A DNA stretch of 41,750 bases from an uncultured Paracoccaceae bacterium (GCA_951812615.1 CATOSU010000007.1:1-41750); one strand, 5' to 3'; numbered from the stretch's first letter, positions 16,574-24,915 are shown. Notes: a model not told the origin generated them from the letters alone. Translations and numbers: made by a program.

Positions 16574-16614
16574 CCTGACACCCCGTTGTCAGGAGGCTAT
16601 GCTAACCTGTCAGG
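16574..16614. promoter_or_regulatory. Operator for the YafY/WYL regulator (repeated TGTCAGG half-sites)
   Basis: CCTGACA-N6-TGTCAGG (16574-16593) is a perfect inverted repeat. A third half-site TGTCAGG lies at 16608-16614, exactly 21 bases (two helical turns) after the second. The larger repeat is TGTCAGGAGG, whose second copy also provides the ribosome site of the regulator gene. Autoregulation and control of the divergent gene are the obvious inference. Confidence 0.6.
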
Positions 16615-16624
16615 AGGAGGCGCG

Positions 16625-17296
16625 ATGCGGAAGTCCAGCAGGCTTTTCGAGATCATTCAGATCCTCAGGGCTGCTCCCGGCCCGGTGCGCGCCGATGATC
16701 TGGCAGAGGCGCTGGAAGTGTCCGTGCGCACCGTCTACCGGGACATTTCCGCGCTTCAGGCGATGCGTACTCCGATCGAGGGTGAGGCCGGCATCGGGTA
16801 TGTCATGCGCAAGGGTTACGACCTGCCGCCGCTGAATTTCGATGCCGAGGAGGTGGAAGCTCTGCGTGTGGCGCTGAGCCTGCTGGCGCGGTCCGGCGAT
16901 ACCTCGCTGCTGAAGGCAGCCGACCGGGTGCGCGAAAAGATCGATGCCCTGCATGGGCCGGCCGACTGGCTGCAGGTCGCGCCCTATGGCGCGCCGCCCG
17001 ACGATCCGGGGCAGGGATGCGTACAGGTTGCGGAGCTGCGCCGCGCGATCCTCGACGAGCGCAAGCTGCGGCTGACCTATCGCGACGGGGCGGACGAAGA
17101 AACCATCCGCACGGTGCGCCCGATCGCGGTGATCTATCATCTTGACTGCAACATGCTGGCGGCCTGGTGCGAGCTGCGCGCCGGCTTCCGGCATTTCCGG
17201 CTGGACCGGATTTACGACTGTACGCCGAACGGGGAGACCTTTGCGGGGCAGGGCGAGGTGCTGCGCGAGATCTGGGCGGCGGACAACGCGTACTGA
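16625..17296 (+). CDS. YafY-family transcriptional regulator (HTH + WYL domain)
   Basis: A 223-residue regulator. The N-terminal winged HTH (MRKSSRLFEIIQILRAAPGP, VRADDLAEALEVSVRTVYRD) is the DeoR-like HTH_11 type. Residues 130-205 form a WYL-type ligand domain (LRRAILDERKLRLTYRDG, VRPIAVIYHLDCNMLAAWCE, RHFRLDRIYDC), with the usual W-Y-L signature partly changed to A-W-C. The ATG at 16625 has a strong AGGAGG site. Bacterial relatives act as local repressors or activators of a divergent gene. The palindromic TGTCAGG elements immediately upstream fit this. Confidence 0.88.
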   Translation: MRKSSRLFEIIQILRAAPGPVRADDLAEALEVSVRTVYRDISALQAMRTPIEGEAGIGYVMRKGYDLPPLNFDAEEVEALRVALSLLARSGDTSLLKAADRVREKIDALHGPADWLQVAPYGAPPDDPGQGCVQVAELRRAILDERKLRLTYRDGADEETIRTVRPIAVIYHLDCNMLAAWCELRAGFRHFRLDRIYDCTPNGETFAGQGEVLREIWAADNAY

Positions 17297-17344
17297 CCGC
17301 GTGAACCGCCGGAGAGAATCCGCCGAAACTTCACCTGCCGCTGC

Positions 17345-20005
17345 TCAGAAGCTCAGCGACAGGTCCCGGTGTCCGGCGTTGCAGCCGGAGATGAACAGCG
17401 CCTGTTCGCGCGACAGGTTGGGCTGTTGGCGGGCGCCAACCGTGTCCGCAATGGCCGCGAGATAGGTCTCGACGCCGGACCGCAATCCGTTCGCGGCCTC
17501 GGCCCGCCAGACCTTCTGTTCGGCATAGGCGGCCAGCGATTTCTCGTATTCCTTCATCGCCTTTTCGCGGTCGAGCTTGCTGGGCTTCATCGCCCGGCGA
17601 GCCTTGGAGATCGGCGAGGCCACGTCCTTGGCCCCGGCAACTGCGTTGATCGTGCTGCTGGCTTCCTTCAGGATCGCCTCGGCCTCTTCCGGTTCGCCGG
17701 TTTCGATCACGGATTTCAGACCGGTCAGCATCTCTTCCAGCGCCGCGAATTGCGCATTCGCGTCGAGGATGGTGAGCAGTTCGTTGGACGCTTCGACCGA
17801 CTTGTCAGAGCTGCGGCGATAGGCGTTGCGGGCCTTGTCTTCTGCCGTAACCAGAGCCGAGAAGGTGGTATAGGTTTCCTCCCAGCTTGCCGGGACCTTT
17901 TCGGCGATATGGGCGCTTTCGGCTTCCAGAGACTTGATCCGTTCTTCGAGCCGGACCAGACGGTTGGAATCGGTATCGTCGTTCAGGAAACGGGCATCCT
18001 TGCGCAGTTCCTTGGCCTCTTTTTCCAGATCGCGCATGTTCTTTTCCAGATCCCGCACAACCCGGTGCGCCGGACGGTACTCCGGTGCGGCGGCCACGAC
18101 GGCGTCATGGGCGGCAAAGGCGTCGTCCAGCAGACCGACAGCCGCTTCGGCGCTGTCAAAGCTGTCTTCGAGATCGCCGGCCAGCTTTTTCGGCAGGATC
18201 GACAGATCCAGCCCCTTGGCCTTGGTAATCGCTGCAAGCACGCTGTCGCGGTCTTCGGCCAGCTGCCTCTGCACGTAATCTTCCAGACAGATCTGCAGTT
18301 TCGGGTTTCGCGGTGGAGGCGCGGTTTCCGATACAAGGCTGACGCGGTTGGGCAGGTAATTCACCAGCTGCGGGTAATAGCCCACGATCCCCAGCGCAAT
18401 AAGCTGCAGGCAGATGAAGGCGATCACACCCTGGTAGATCTGCGTCGTCTTGACCTCGGCCGGGGCAACCCCGCGCAGGTAGAACAACGCAAAGCCGAAG
18501 GGTGGCGTCAGGAATGAGGTCTGAATGTTCAGACCGATCATCACGCCCAGCCAGACCGCGGTGATGTTGGCCTGCGGATCCGCCAGCAGGATCGGGGCCA
18601 CGATGGGCACCACGACCACGGCAATCTCGATGAAATCGAGGAAGAAGCCGAGCACGAAGATCACCGCCATGACGATCACGAACTGGGTCCAGAACCCGCC
18701 CGGCAGGGAATTGAGGAAGTCGCGGACCAGCTCTTCGCCCCCGAAGGCGCGGAAGGCGGCGGTCAGCATCGCGGCGCCCAGCAGGATGATGAACACCAGG
18801 GAGGTGGTTTTCGCGGTTTCGATCATCACCTCGTACATGGTGTTCTCGATCTTCAGAACGCGCAGTCCGCTCCAGATCAGGGCGACCAGGATCAGGGTCA
18901 CAGCAAAGGCGCCGATCCAGATGCCGGTCATGTCGCCGCCGTTCACGATCAGCGACTTGATGTTCATGTCATAGGTGGTCAGGGCAAAGGCAATCAGCGC
19001 GAGCCCGAAAATTCCCATCAGCGCCGGCACATAGGTGCCGCGCTGGTTCTCGGTCAGCCGGTAGCCGGCCATGATCAGCGCACCTGCCGCACCGATGGCG
19101 CCGGCCTGGTTCACCGTGGCGATACCGGCGATGATGGAGCCCAGAACGAGGAAGATCAGCGTCAGCGGCGGCACCAGCGTCAACAGCACCCGGCCCCAGA
19201 AGCGCAGGTTGCGTTCCCCTTCATAATGCACCGGCGGGGCCGCCTTGGGCCGCAGCAGGGCAAAGATCAGGATGAACAGCATGTAAAGCAGGACCAGCAC
19301 GATGCCCGGCACAAAGGCGCCGAGGAACATCTCGCCGGCGCTGGTCGAGGCCACGTCGAAGGTCGACGGCATGCTCAGTTCGCCGGTGGCTTCCTTGTGC
19401 AGCGCCTTGCGCGCGGTCGATGCCTGATCCGAGGCGCTGGCCAGCTGGTCGGCGAGGATGATCAGAACGATCGACGGCGGGATGATCTGGCCCAGCGTGC
19501 CGGACGCGGCGATGGTGCCGGTGGCCAGCGGTTTGGAATAGTTGTTGCGCAGCATTGCGGGCAGCGAAATCAGCCCCATCGCAACCACGGTGGCGCCGAC
19601 GATGCCGGTGGTTGCCGCCAGAAGCGCGCCCACGAAGACAACCGAAATGCCCAGACCGCCCGGAACCGGACCAAAAAGCTGCGCCATGGTTTCCAGCAGG
19701 TCCTCGGCGATCTTCGACTTCTGCAGCATGATGCCCATGAAGATGAAGAGCGGAATGGCGATCAGCGTATCCCGCTCGACCTCCCAATAGACCCCTCGGA
19801 GGTTGGTGACCCCCGCGGTCAGCCATTGCGACGGCCCGCCGGAGTGGAAATAGACATCCGTGTTGCCGGCAAACAGCAGCCCGGCAAGGGCGGCAAGAAC
19901 GATCGTGATGATCGCGGCGCCGGGCAGGGCGAAGGCCACCGGATAGCCGGAGCCCAGCGCGGTGGCCATGATGATCATCAGAAGTGCGAGAAAGAAGAGT
20001 TCCAT
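17345..20005 (-). CDS. TRAP transporter large permease with C-terminal coiled-coil extension
   Basis: The large (DctM-type) subunit of a tripartite ATP-independent periplasmic transporter; it carries the substrate path driven by a sodium or proton gradient. The start at 20005 (MELFFLALLMIIMATALGSG) is the membrane N-terminus; the open frame above it is out of character. Residues 1 to about 550 are hydrophobic with DctM hallmarks (LLAATTGIVGATVVAMGLIS, GTLGQIIPPSIVLIILADQL, TSFLTPPFGFALFYLRG). Residues about 560-886 are soluble, Lys/Glu/Ala-rich helix (LVRLEERIKSLEAESAHIAE, RDLEKNMRDLEKEAKELRK), predicted cytoplasmic coiled coil. Typical DctM is about 430 residues, so this is twice the usual length. 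It lies 11 bases after the small permease. The TakP/FcbT (COG4664-like) subgroup is likely. Confidence 0.92.
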   Translation of the reverse strand: MELFFLALLMIIMATALGSGYPVAFALPGAAIITIVLAALAGLLFAGNTDVYFHSGGPSQWLTAGVTNLRGVYWEVERDTLIAIPLFIFMGIMLQKSKIAEDLLETMAQLFGPVPGGLGISVVFVGALLAATTGIVGATVVAMGLISLPAMLRNNYSKPLATGTIAASGTLGQIIPPSIVLIILADQLASASDQASTARKALHKEATGELSMPSTFDVASTSAGEMFLGAFVPGIVLVLLYMLFILIFALLRPKAAPPVHYEGERNLRFWGRVLLTLVPPLTLIFLVLGSIIAGIATVNQAGAIGAAGALIMAGYRLTENQRGTYVPALMGIFGLALIAFALTTYDMNIKSLIVNGGDMTGIWIGAFAVTLILVALIWSGLRVLKIENTMYEVMIETAKTTSLVFIILLGAAMLTAAFRAFGGEELVRDFLNSLPGGFWTQFVIVMAVIFVLGFFLDFIEIAVVVVPIVAPILLADPQANITAVWLGVMIGLNIQTSFLTPPFGFALFYLRGVAPAEVKTTQIYQGVIAFICLQLIALGIVGYYPQLVNYLPNRVSLVSETAPPPRNPKLQICLEDYVQRQLAEDRDSVLAAITKAKGLDLSILPKKLAGDLEDSFDSAEAAVGLLDDAFAAHDAVVAAAPEYRPAHRVVRDLEKNMRDLEKEAKELRKDARFLNDDTDSNRLVRLEERIKSLEAESAHIAEKVPASWEETYTTFSALVTAEDKARNAYRRSSDKSVEASNELLTILDANAQFAALEEMLTGLKSVIETGEPEEAEAILKEASSTINAVAGAKDVASPISKARRAMKPSKLDREKAMKEYEKSLAAYAEQKVWRAEAANGLRSGVETYLAAIADTVGARQQPNLSREQALFISGCNAGHRDLSLSF

Positions 20006-20016
20006 CGGATGCGCCT

Positions 20017-21015
20017 TTAGTGTTGTACGCCGGCGTGTTGTTTTTGGCCGCGTTCGCCGCGCGCATCCGCGACGGCCTCGAAATAATAGCTGACGAACTG
20101 GATCAGCATGGTGATAGCGAAGATGCCGAGGAAGGCGGCCATCTGGTATTTGATGAACATGCCGGCCGTTCCGGTCTGACTGACTTCGAAGTTTTTGACC
20201 GGTGCGTTGATGATCGCCTGCTTGGATCCCATGCCGATCAGGATGATGCACCACGCGGTGGTCATGCCCAAAAGGATCGACCCGATGGCGTTGACCCGTC
20301 CCTTGCGCCGCGGATTGAACCCGGCAAAGAGCACGTCAACCCGCACATGGCCTTCCTCCAGCAGCGTATAGGCCGAGGCGAAAAGGAACAGGGCCGCGTA
20401 CCAGTAGCGCACCAGATCGCCCATCAGCGCCTGTTCATAGGAAAACACGAAGCGCGAGAACACGATCAGCAGTTCGGCCACCACGATCATCAGCGCCAGC
20501 CAGTGAAAGCCCAGCGTGCGCGAGAACAGGGCCACGATGAAGCCCAGCACGATCAGCGGGCCGTGGATGAACGGGCCAAGGAAGCGGGCGCGGATCAGGT
20601 CCTTGGCCATTTCCTCGGAAAAGAGAACGGGCAGCAGCTTTTCGACCCGCAGGAAGGCGACGATGAAATCGGCGATGCCGACGAACAGCACGGCAAAGAA
20701 ACAGGCGCGGATCAGATAGGCGTTGAAGGCGCTGATCCGGCGCGCCTCGTAGCGCAGCGCGGCATTGCCGGAGCGCATCACATGTGCGCCGGCCGCCACC
20801 AGCGCCAGCAGGTAGATGCCGACCATGGTCACCACGCGCGTGTCCATTTCACCGGTAAACAGCGCGGCGAGTGTCGGAAAATCGTACCAGACGATCAGGA
20901 TGTTGTTGATCAGAAAGGCGGCGAGAAGGGTCAGCATCGCCCAGCCGAAAAAGCGCACGAGGGGTGCGGGCGGTCCGATTGGCGAAAGGTTGTCAACTTC
21001 TGCTGAGCTGCTCAC
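20017..21015 (-). CDS. TRAP transporter small permease, enlarged
   Basis: The DctQ-type subunit that accompanies the large permease. The GTG at 21015 (VSSSAEVDNLSPIG) is the likely start because GGGGGAG precedes it by 6 bases; the frame above runs into the terminator region. It has 332 residues against about 160-200 for typical DctQ. The extra length is at the N-terminus and adds about three membrane segments (FFGWAMLTLLAAFLINNILI, VTMVGIYLLALVAAGAHV, IRACFFAVLFVGIADFIVAF). The DctQ core follows, with the signature LLEEGHVRVDVLF. Enlarged small permeases occur with TakP-type systems. Confidence 0.88.
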   Translation of the reverse strand: MSSSAEVDNLSPIGPPAPLVRFFGWAMLTLLAAFLINNILIVWYDFPTLAALFTGEMDTRVVTMVGIYLLALVAAGAHVMRSGNAALRYEARRISAFNAYLIRACFFAVLFVGIADFIVAFLRVEKLLPVLFSEEMAKDLIRARFLGPFIHGPLIVLGFIVALFSRTLGFHWLALMIVVAELLIVFSRFVFSYEQALMGDLVRYWYAALFLFASAYTLLEEGHVRVDVLFAGFNPRRKGRVNAIGSILLGMTTAWCIILIGMGSKQAIINAPVKNFEVSQTGTAGMFIKYQMAAFLGIFAITMLIQFVSYYFEAVADARGERGQKQHAGVQH

Positions 21016-21093
21016 GTGTTTCTCCCCCAGTACGTCGCAGATGCCTGAGCGTGTCGGGCTCCGCGGATTAGCCCGCGGTTTCAAATTCAAAAA

Positions 21094-21121
21094 CAGGAGC
21101 CGACCTTACAGTCGGCTCCTG
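21094..21121 (-). terminator. Rho-independent terminator after the TRAP binding-protein gene
   Basis: An 11-bp perfect stem (CAGGAGCCGAC/GTCGGCTCCTG) with 6-base loop lies 23 bases past the binding-protein stop and is followed on the minus strand by TTTTT. The permease genes lie downstream, so it probably works as a partial terminator or 3' stabiliser that makes the binding protein more abundant than the permeases. Confidence 0.8.
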
Positions 21122-21144
21122 CGGTTTTCGTTGCCTTCGGCGGC

Positions 21145-22233
21145 TCACACCAGGCCGAGGATCCGGTTACGCTGGTTCGAGAAGTCGATCTCGGCCGCGC
21201 CGCGCCATGCGCCGATGTCGCGCAGGGCTGCCTGATAGGCATCGTTGATCTTGGCTGCCATCGGCGAGTGGTCGCGGGTTTCCTCGAACACTTCTTCCGC
21301 CGCTTCACCGAATGCGTCCCAGACGTCTTCGTTGAACTGCTTGGCTTCGACGCCATGGTCGTTGACCAGACGCGCCAGATAGGCACCGTTGTTTGCCGCG
21401 GCTTCTTCAACCTGTGCTGCGTTTTCTTCCATGCAGCAGGCTTCGATGATCGCCTGTTCGGTTTCCGAAAGGCTGGCCCACCACGACGCGTTCATGCCGA
21501 AGCCCAGACCGCCGCCCGGCTCGTGCATGCCGCCGGTATAGTAGTACTTGGCCGCTTCGTAGAACTTCATGAAGTAGTCGTTGTACGGACCAACCCATTC
21601 GGTTGCTTCAACGGCGCCGGAAACCAGGTTTTCGTAGATCTGGCCGCCCGGCAGAGACACGGTGGATACGCCCAGCTTGGACATCACGGTGCCGCCGAGG
21701 CCCGGGATACGCATCTTCAGGCCCTGCAGGTCGTCGGGGCTGTTGATTTCCTTGTTGAACCAGCCGCCGGCCTGTGCACCGGTGCCGCCGCAGGTAACGG
21801 CCTTGAGGCCGAACTCGCCTGCCAGTTCGTCCCACAGTGCCTGTCCGCCGCCGAACTTGATCCATGCGTTCCATTCCGGGGTGGTCATCCCGAACGGCAC
21901 CGAGGTGAAGTAGTTGTAGCCGGGGTGCTTACCGCCCCAGTAGTACTCCGCTGCAATGTATGCCTGCGAGTTGCCGGAAGCCACTTCGTCAAACACGTCG
22001 AATGCGCCAACGCGTTCGCCGGCTGCAAAATACTCGGTGCGCAGTGCGCCACCGGAGACAACATTGATACGCTCGGCCAGACGCTGAGCGCTGAGGCCCA
22101 GACCCGGGAAGTCGCGCGGCCAGGTCGACACGATGGTGATGGTCTTGGCGCTCTGCGCATTCACCATTGGTGCGGCGAGCGCGGTACCTGCGCCACCTAG
22201 GGCTGCGGCTTTGATAAACTTACGACGATCCAT
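21145..22233 (-). CDS. TRAP transporter substrate-binding protein (TakP-like), Tat signal
   Basis: The periplasmic solute-binding component, 362 residues from ATG 22233. The N-terminus DRRKFIK matches the twin-arginine consensus, followed by a hydrophobic stretch and a likely cleavage site VNA/Q at 26/27, so it is probably exported folded through Tat. The mature part (FTSVPFGMTTPEWNAWIKFG, GGQALWDELAGEFGLKAVTC, KMRIPGLGGTVMSKLGVST) resembles the dimeric TakP 2-oxoacid-binding family more than DctP for C4-dicarboxylates. TakP of Rhodobacter sphaeroides binds pyruvate and other 2-oxoacids with sodium. Lactate or related ligands are also possible. It is the first gene of the operon, behind a long palindrome at 22278-22316. 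Confidence 0.92.
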   Translation of the reverse strand: MDRRKFIKAAALGGAGTALAAPMVNAQSAKTITIVSTWPRDFPGLGLSAQRLAERINVVSGGALRTEYFAAGERVGAFDVFDEVASGNSQAYIAAEYYWGGKHPGYNYFTSVPFGMTTPEWNAWIKFGGGQALWDELAGEFGLKAVTCGGTGAQAGGWFNKEINSPDDLQGLKMRIPGLGGTVMSKLGVSTVSLPGGQIYENLVSGAVEATEWVGPYNDYFMKFYEAAKYYYTGGMHEPGGGLGFGMNASWWASLSETEQAIIEACCMEENAAQVEEAAANNGAYLARLVNDHGVEAKQFNEDVWDAFGEAAEEVFEETRDHSPMAAKINDAYQAALRDIGAWRGAAEIDFSNQRNRILGLV

Positions 22234-22277
22234 GTGCGGTTTCCCTCCCGTTTTTTTGGTCGCTTTTCGCAATTTAA

Positions 22278-22316
22278 GCAGTCGTATCAGATAGCTCCCA
22301 ACTTTGATACAACTGC
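22278..22316. promoter_or_regulatory. 39-bp imperfect palindrome upstream of the TRAP operon
   Basis: GCAGTCGTATCA (22278-22289) and TGATACAACTGC (22305-22316) are reverse complements with one mismatch in 12, separated by 15 bases. It lies 44 bases before the binding-protein ATG. A dimer or tetramer repressor operator is the simplest reading. A second, weaker inverted repeat (TTTGGT-N11-ACCAAA, 22370-22392) lies further upstream. No regulator gene is adjacent. Confidence 0.55.
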
Positions 22317-22486
22317 AATGTGGACACGGTATTCAGAACCTTGGGGATTGCAACAACTTCAAAGCTGATTTTGGTAAAAATACCTGACCAAAGTGACGCA
22401 GCAATGCTGGTGAAGACCTAACGGGGCTCGAAAGTGCACGGTTTTCGGGCAGTTGCCGGACGACAGGGGCCGGGCACAGGCGCCGG

Positions 22487-23308
22487 TCAGCGCTTCGTCG
22501 GGCGCCGGTCCGGAAGGTGGATATTGGCAACCTGTTCGGCAATCGGGTCGTTCGACAGCGGGTGAAGGTCGTTGGAAAAAGATTTGGGATCCGCGACCGG
22601 TTTCCATTTGCCGTCGTAATAGACCTCCAACCCGGAAAACCGGGCCTTGTATCCCATCTTCTGACTGCCGGGCACCCAGTAGCCGAGATAGACATAAGGC
22701 AGACCCAGTTCGCGCGCGATGGCGATGTGATCGAGGATCATGAAAGTGCCGGGGCTGTCTTTCTCGAGATCGGGGTTGAAGAAGGAATAGACCATGCTGA
22801 CCCCGTCCTCGATCACGTCGGTCAGGCTGACCGCGGACAGCGTGCCATCGAAGTCGTCGGTATATTCGATGATCCGGCTGCGAACCGGGGTTTCCTCGAT
22901 CATCGAGGCGAACTCGAACACGTCCATATCCGCCATGCCGCCATCGGCGTGCCGGGCGTCCAGGTATTCGCGGAACAGCGCGTACTGATCGTCCGAGGCC
23001 CAGGGCGAGCTTGAGCCGCGGCTCAGGTGCTGGTTGCGGCGCTGAACCCGTTTCTGGCTGCGGGTAGGGGTGAAGCGGGCCACGTCGATTCGCGCTGACA
23101 GGCAGGCCGAGCATTCGGTGCAGGACGGCCGGTACAGCACGTTCTGTGACCGTCGAAAGCCCTGCCGCGAGAGGCTGTCATTCAGCTTCTGCGCATTGTC
23201 CCCCTGCAGTGCAGTGAACAGCTTGCGCTCCATCCGACCGTCCAGATACGGGCACGGCTGAGGCGCGGTCACGTAGAACTGCGGAGCAAGTGGTAGCGTG
23301 TGGCGCAT
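22487..23308 (-). CDS. bpt: Aspartate/glutamate leucyltransferase (bacterial N-degron transferase)
   Basis: Bpt transfers leucine from Leu-tRNA to proteins with N-terminal Asp or Glu, marking them for ClpS/ClpAP degradation. It is often annotated as arginyltransferase. The 273-residue length is normal for the family. The N-terminal domain has Cys19 (QPCPYLDG) and the Cys63-X2-Cys66-X2-Cys69 cluster ([11 protein letters not shown]). The C-terminal GNAT-like domain has [20 protein letters not shown] and the conserved [16 protein letters not shown]. The start at 23308 ([20 protein letters not shown]) matches family N-termini. The frame above it would add 14 unsupported residues. It is last in the DUF2852-RDD operon. 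Confidence 0.93.
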   Translation of the reverse strand: MRHTLPLAPQFYVTAPQPCPYLDGRMERKLFTALQGDNAQKLNDSLSRQGFRRSQNVLYRPSCTECSACLSARIDVARFTPTRSQKRVQRRNQHLSRGSSSPWASDDQYALFREYLDARHADGGMADMDVFEFASMIEETPVRSRIIEYTDDFDGTLSAVSLTDVIEDGVSMVYSFFNPDLEKDSPGTFMILDHIAIARELGLPYVYLGYWVPGSQKMGYKARFSGLEVYYDGKWKPVADPKSFSNDLHPLSNDPIAEQVANIHLPDRRPTKR

Positions 23309-23384
23309 GTAGAACCGGAAGCGAAAGTAATCCCCGGGGCATGATAGCAACCCCCCGGGAACGCGCCAAGACCAGTTTTTCAGG

Positions 23385-23822
23385 TCAGGCCGCAGCCCGC
23401 CGATTGAGCGCGACAGTGCCGATTACGGTATCGGTCAGCCCCTGACCGCGGGCCGTGGTCAGCATCATGATGACCGAGATCACCTGCAGGATCGGTACCA
23501 TGAAGGACAGGATGTAGCCGCAGGTATGCAGCACCGCGGTTCCGGTGTCGAAGCGTTCGCCGGCGGCGGTGCGAAACTCGATCGCCGCGAACCGCATGCC
23601 CAGCGTCGCTGATCCGCTGGCCAGCGTGGCCACGCGGTAAATGAAGTTGAGCACGGCAAAGAGAAACGGCAGGAAAAACAAAGCCGTAAAGGCGGTGAAC
23701 GGAACGATCAATACGCACAGCACCACCACCAGCAGCGTGTCGACAACCCACGCAATCAGGCGTTTTGCCGGGACGGCATCGTAAAACTGCGGTTGGCGGT
23801 CTGGGTCGGGCAGGTGAAACAT
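23385..23822 (-). CDS. RDD family membrane protein
   Basis: A 145-residue inner-membrane protein of the RDD family. [20 protein letters not shown] carries the Arg and Asp positions of the first helix. It is followed by [40 protein letters not shown] and a last hydrophobic pair ([20 protein letters not shown]). Function of the family is not established; transport of ions or osmolytes has been proposed. The start at 23822 ([20 protein letters not shown]) has AGGA 6 bases upstream. An alternative at 23873 adds 17 residues and overlaps the preceding stop. It is the third gene of the operon, between DUF2852 and bpt. Confidence 0.87.
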   Translation of the reverse strand: MFHLPDPDRQPQFYDAVPAKRLIAWVVDTLLVVVLCVLIVPFTAFTALFFLPFLFAVLNFIYRVATLASGSATLGMRFAAIEFRTAAGERFDTGTAVLHTCGYILSFMVPILQVISVIMMLTTARGQGLTDTVIGTVALNRRAAA

Positions 23823-23859
23823 GGGTCCTGTCGTGTTCAGATGTTGCGGGGCGGGGAAA

Positions 23860-24327
23860 TCAGGAAGGGTCATTTTCAGTATCGTTCTGATGGGCGCGTT
23901 CGTCCATGAATCGGTCAAACTCGGACATGTCCTTGGCCTGGCGCAGGCGTCCGAGGAAGCTGTCGAACTCTTCCTGCTCCTGCTGCAACCGGCTGAGCAT
24001 GTCATCGCGGTAGGCGTCAAAGCTGGCATTGCCACCGGTGCTGCCGGTGCGGCGGGTGGCCTCGGGGCTCAGCGCGCGCACCTTTTCCACGATGGCGTCG
24101 GCGTTGATCTGCACCGGGGTCTGCGGCGCAAAACCGCCGCGCCATCCCAGTATAACGGCCAGCAGCACACCCGCCGGCCAGAAATGCACGATCGCCAGCA
24201 CCACGGCAACGATGGCGAAGGCTCCGAAGGCGATGGTCGAAAGGATCTGCACGGAGACGGGCATGTGCGGGTGCGGCCCGGGTGTCATGTGTGATCCGCG
24301 CTCGGATGACATGGTGACGTTCATCAT
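23860..24327 (-). CDS. DUF2852 family protein (second tandem copy)
   Basis: A 155-residue protein with one or two membrane segments (ILSTIAFGAFAIVAVVLAIV, FWPAGVLLAVILGW) followed by a charged cytoplasmic tail. The tail NASFDAYRDDMLSRLQQEQE and RLRQAKDMSEFDRFMDERAH is the DUF2852 signature. The same signature is found in the upstream neighbour at 24394. The tail is predicted as a coiled coil. Function unknown. The start at 24327 is the first of two adjacent ATG codons (ATGATG). AGGGA lies 9 bases upstream. It is the second gene of the operon. Confidence 0.83.
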   Translation of the reverse strand: MMNVTMSSERGSHMTPGPHPHMPVSVQILSTIAFGAFAIVAVVLAIVHFWPAGVLLAVILGWRGGFAPQTPVQINADAIVEKVRALSPEATRRTGSTGGNASFDAYRDDMLSRLQQEQEEFDSFLGRLRQAKDMSEFDRFMDERAHQNDTENDPS

Positions 24328-24350
24328 TGGATGTTTTCCCTGTAAGTTTT

Positions 24351-24379
24351 ACCCCTCCCCACGTTTTCGGGGGAGGGGT
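24351..24379 (-). other. Stem-loop between tandem DUF2852 genes
   Basis: ACCCCTCCCC (24351-24360) pairs with GGGGAGGGGT (24370-24379) over 10 bp with a 9-base loop in the 66-bp gap between the two DUF2852 genes. No T-tract follows on the coding strand. It is more likely a processing or stability hairpin than a terminator. Confidence 0.5.
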
Positions 24380-24393
24380 TTGCCGGGCCAGGA

Positions 24394-24822
24394 TCAGGCA
24401 GACGCGGGGTCGCCGTTTTCGTCGTCGTTCTGGCGGGCGCGTTCATCCATGAACTGGTCGAATTCCGACTTGTCCTTGGCTTCGCGCAGGCGTTCCAGGA
24501 ACCGTTCGAAGTCCTGTTGCTCCTGCTCCAGCCGGCGCAGGGTGTCGGCCTTGTAGCTGTCAAAGGCGGTGTTGCCGGTGGAACGCATGGCGCTCATACC
24601 GTGGCGCGTCCAGGATTTTTTGCGGCTGCAGGATGTCGAAAACATGCGTTTGCTCCAGATCATGTAGGCGAGGACGGCGAGCCCGACCGGCCAGAAGAAA
24701 ACAAAGCCCAAGACCATGAAAGCGATCCAGGCGCCTTTACCCTTGCTGTCGAGCCAGCCTTCGGTTCTGGAAAACCAGTTGCCATCGGCCGGTGCAGGGG
24801 CGGTTTCGGAATAAGTATTCAT
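24394..24822 (-). CDS. DUF2852 family protein (first tandem copy)
   Basis: A 142-residue protein starting at 24822 (MNTYSETAPAPADGNWFSRT) with GGGAGA about 9 bases upstream. A hydrophobic pair (GAWIAFMVLGFVFFWPVGLA, VLAYMIW) is followed by a Cys/Ser/Lys-rich stretch (MFSTSCSRKKSWTRHG). The DUF2852 tail then reads NTAFDSYKADTLRRLEQEQQ and RLREAKDKSEFDQFMDERAR. The tail is nearly the same in the downstream copy, whereas the membrane parts differ, so an old tandem duplication is likely. It heads the operon and has two palindromic sites upstream. Confidence 0.85.
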   Translation of the reverse strand: MNTYSETAPAPADGNWFSRTEGWLDSKGKGAWIAFMVLGFVFFWPVGLAVLAYMIWSKRMFSTSCSRKKSWTRHGMSAMRSTGNTAFDSYKADTLRRLEQEQQDFERFLERLREAKDKSEFDQFMDERARQNDDENGDPASA

Positions 24823-24856
24823 CGGAGTCGATCTCCCAGTCAGGGTTGAGGTTGGC

Positions 24857-24877
24857 AATGTGAAGCCCTTTCACATT
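24857..24877. promoter_or_regulatory. 21-bp perfect palindrome, proximal operator of the DUF2852 operon
   Basis: AATGTGAA-GCCCT-TTCACATT is perfectly symmetric, 34 bases upstream of the first DUF2852 ATG. It resembles a CRP half-site pair but with 7 rather than 6 bases between TGTGA and TCACA. A near-identical copy lies 59 bases further upstream. Confidence 0.7.
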
Positions 24878-24915
24878 ATGAAAGATGGGGGGGAGCGGCG
24901 CCCAACTCAAGGATA

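Noticed and set aside
20006-20254. N-terminal 83-residue extension of the TRAP large permease
   Set aside because: Overlaps the end of the small permease gene in another frame and is Arg/His-rich, unlike a membrane N-terminus.
24351-24379. Intrinsic terminator between DUF2852 genes
   Set aside because: The hairpin is not followed by a T-tract on the coding strand.
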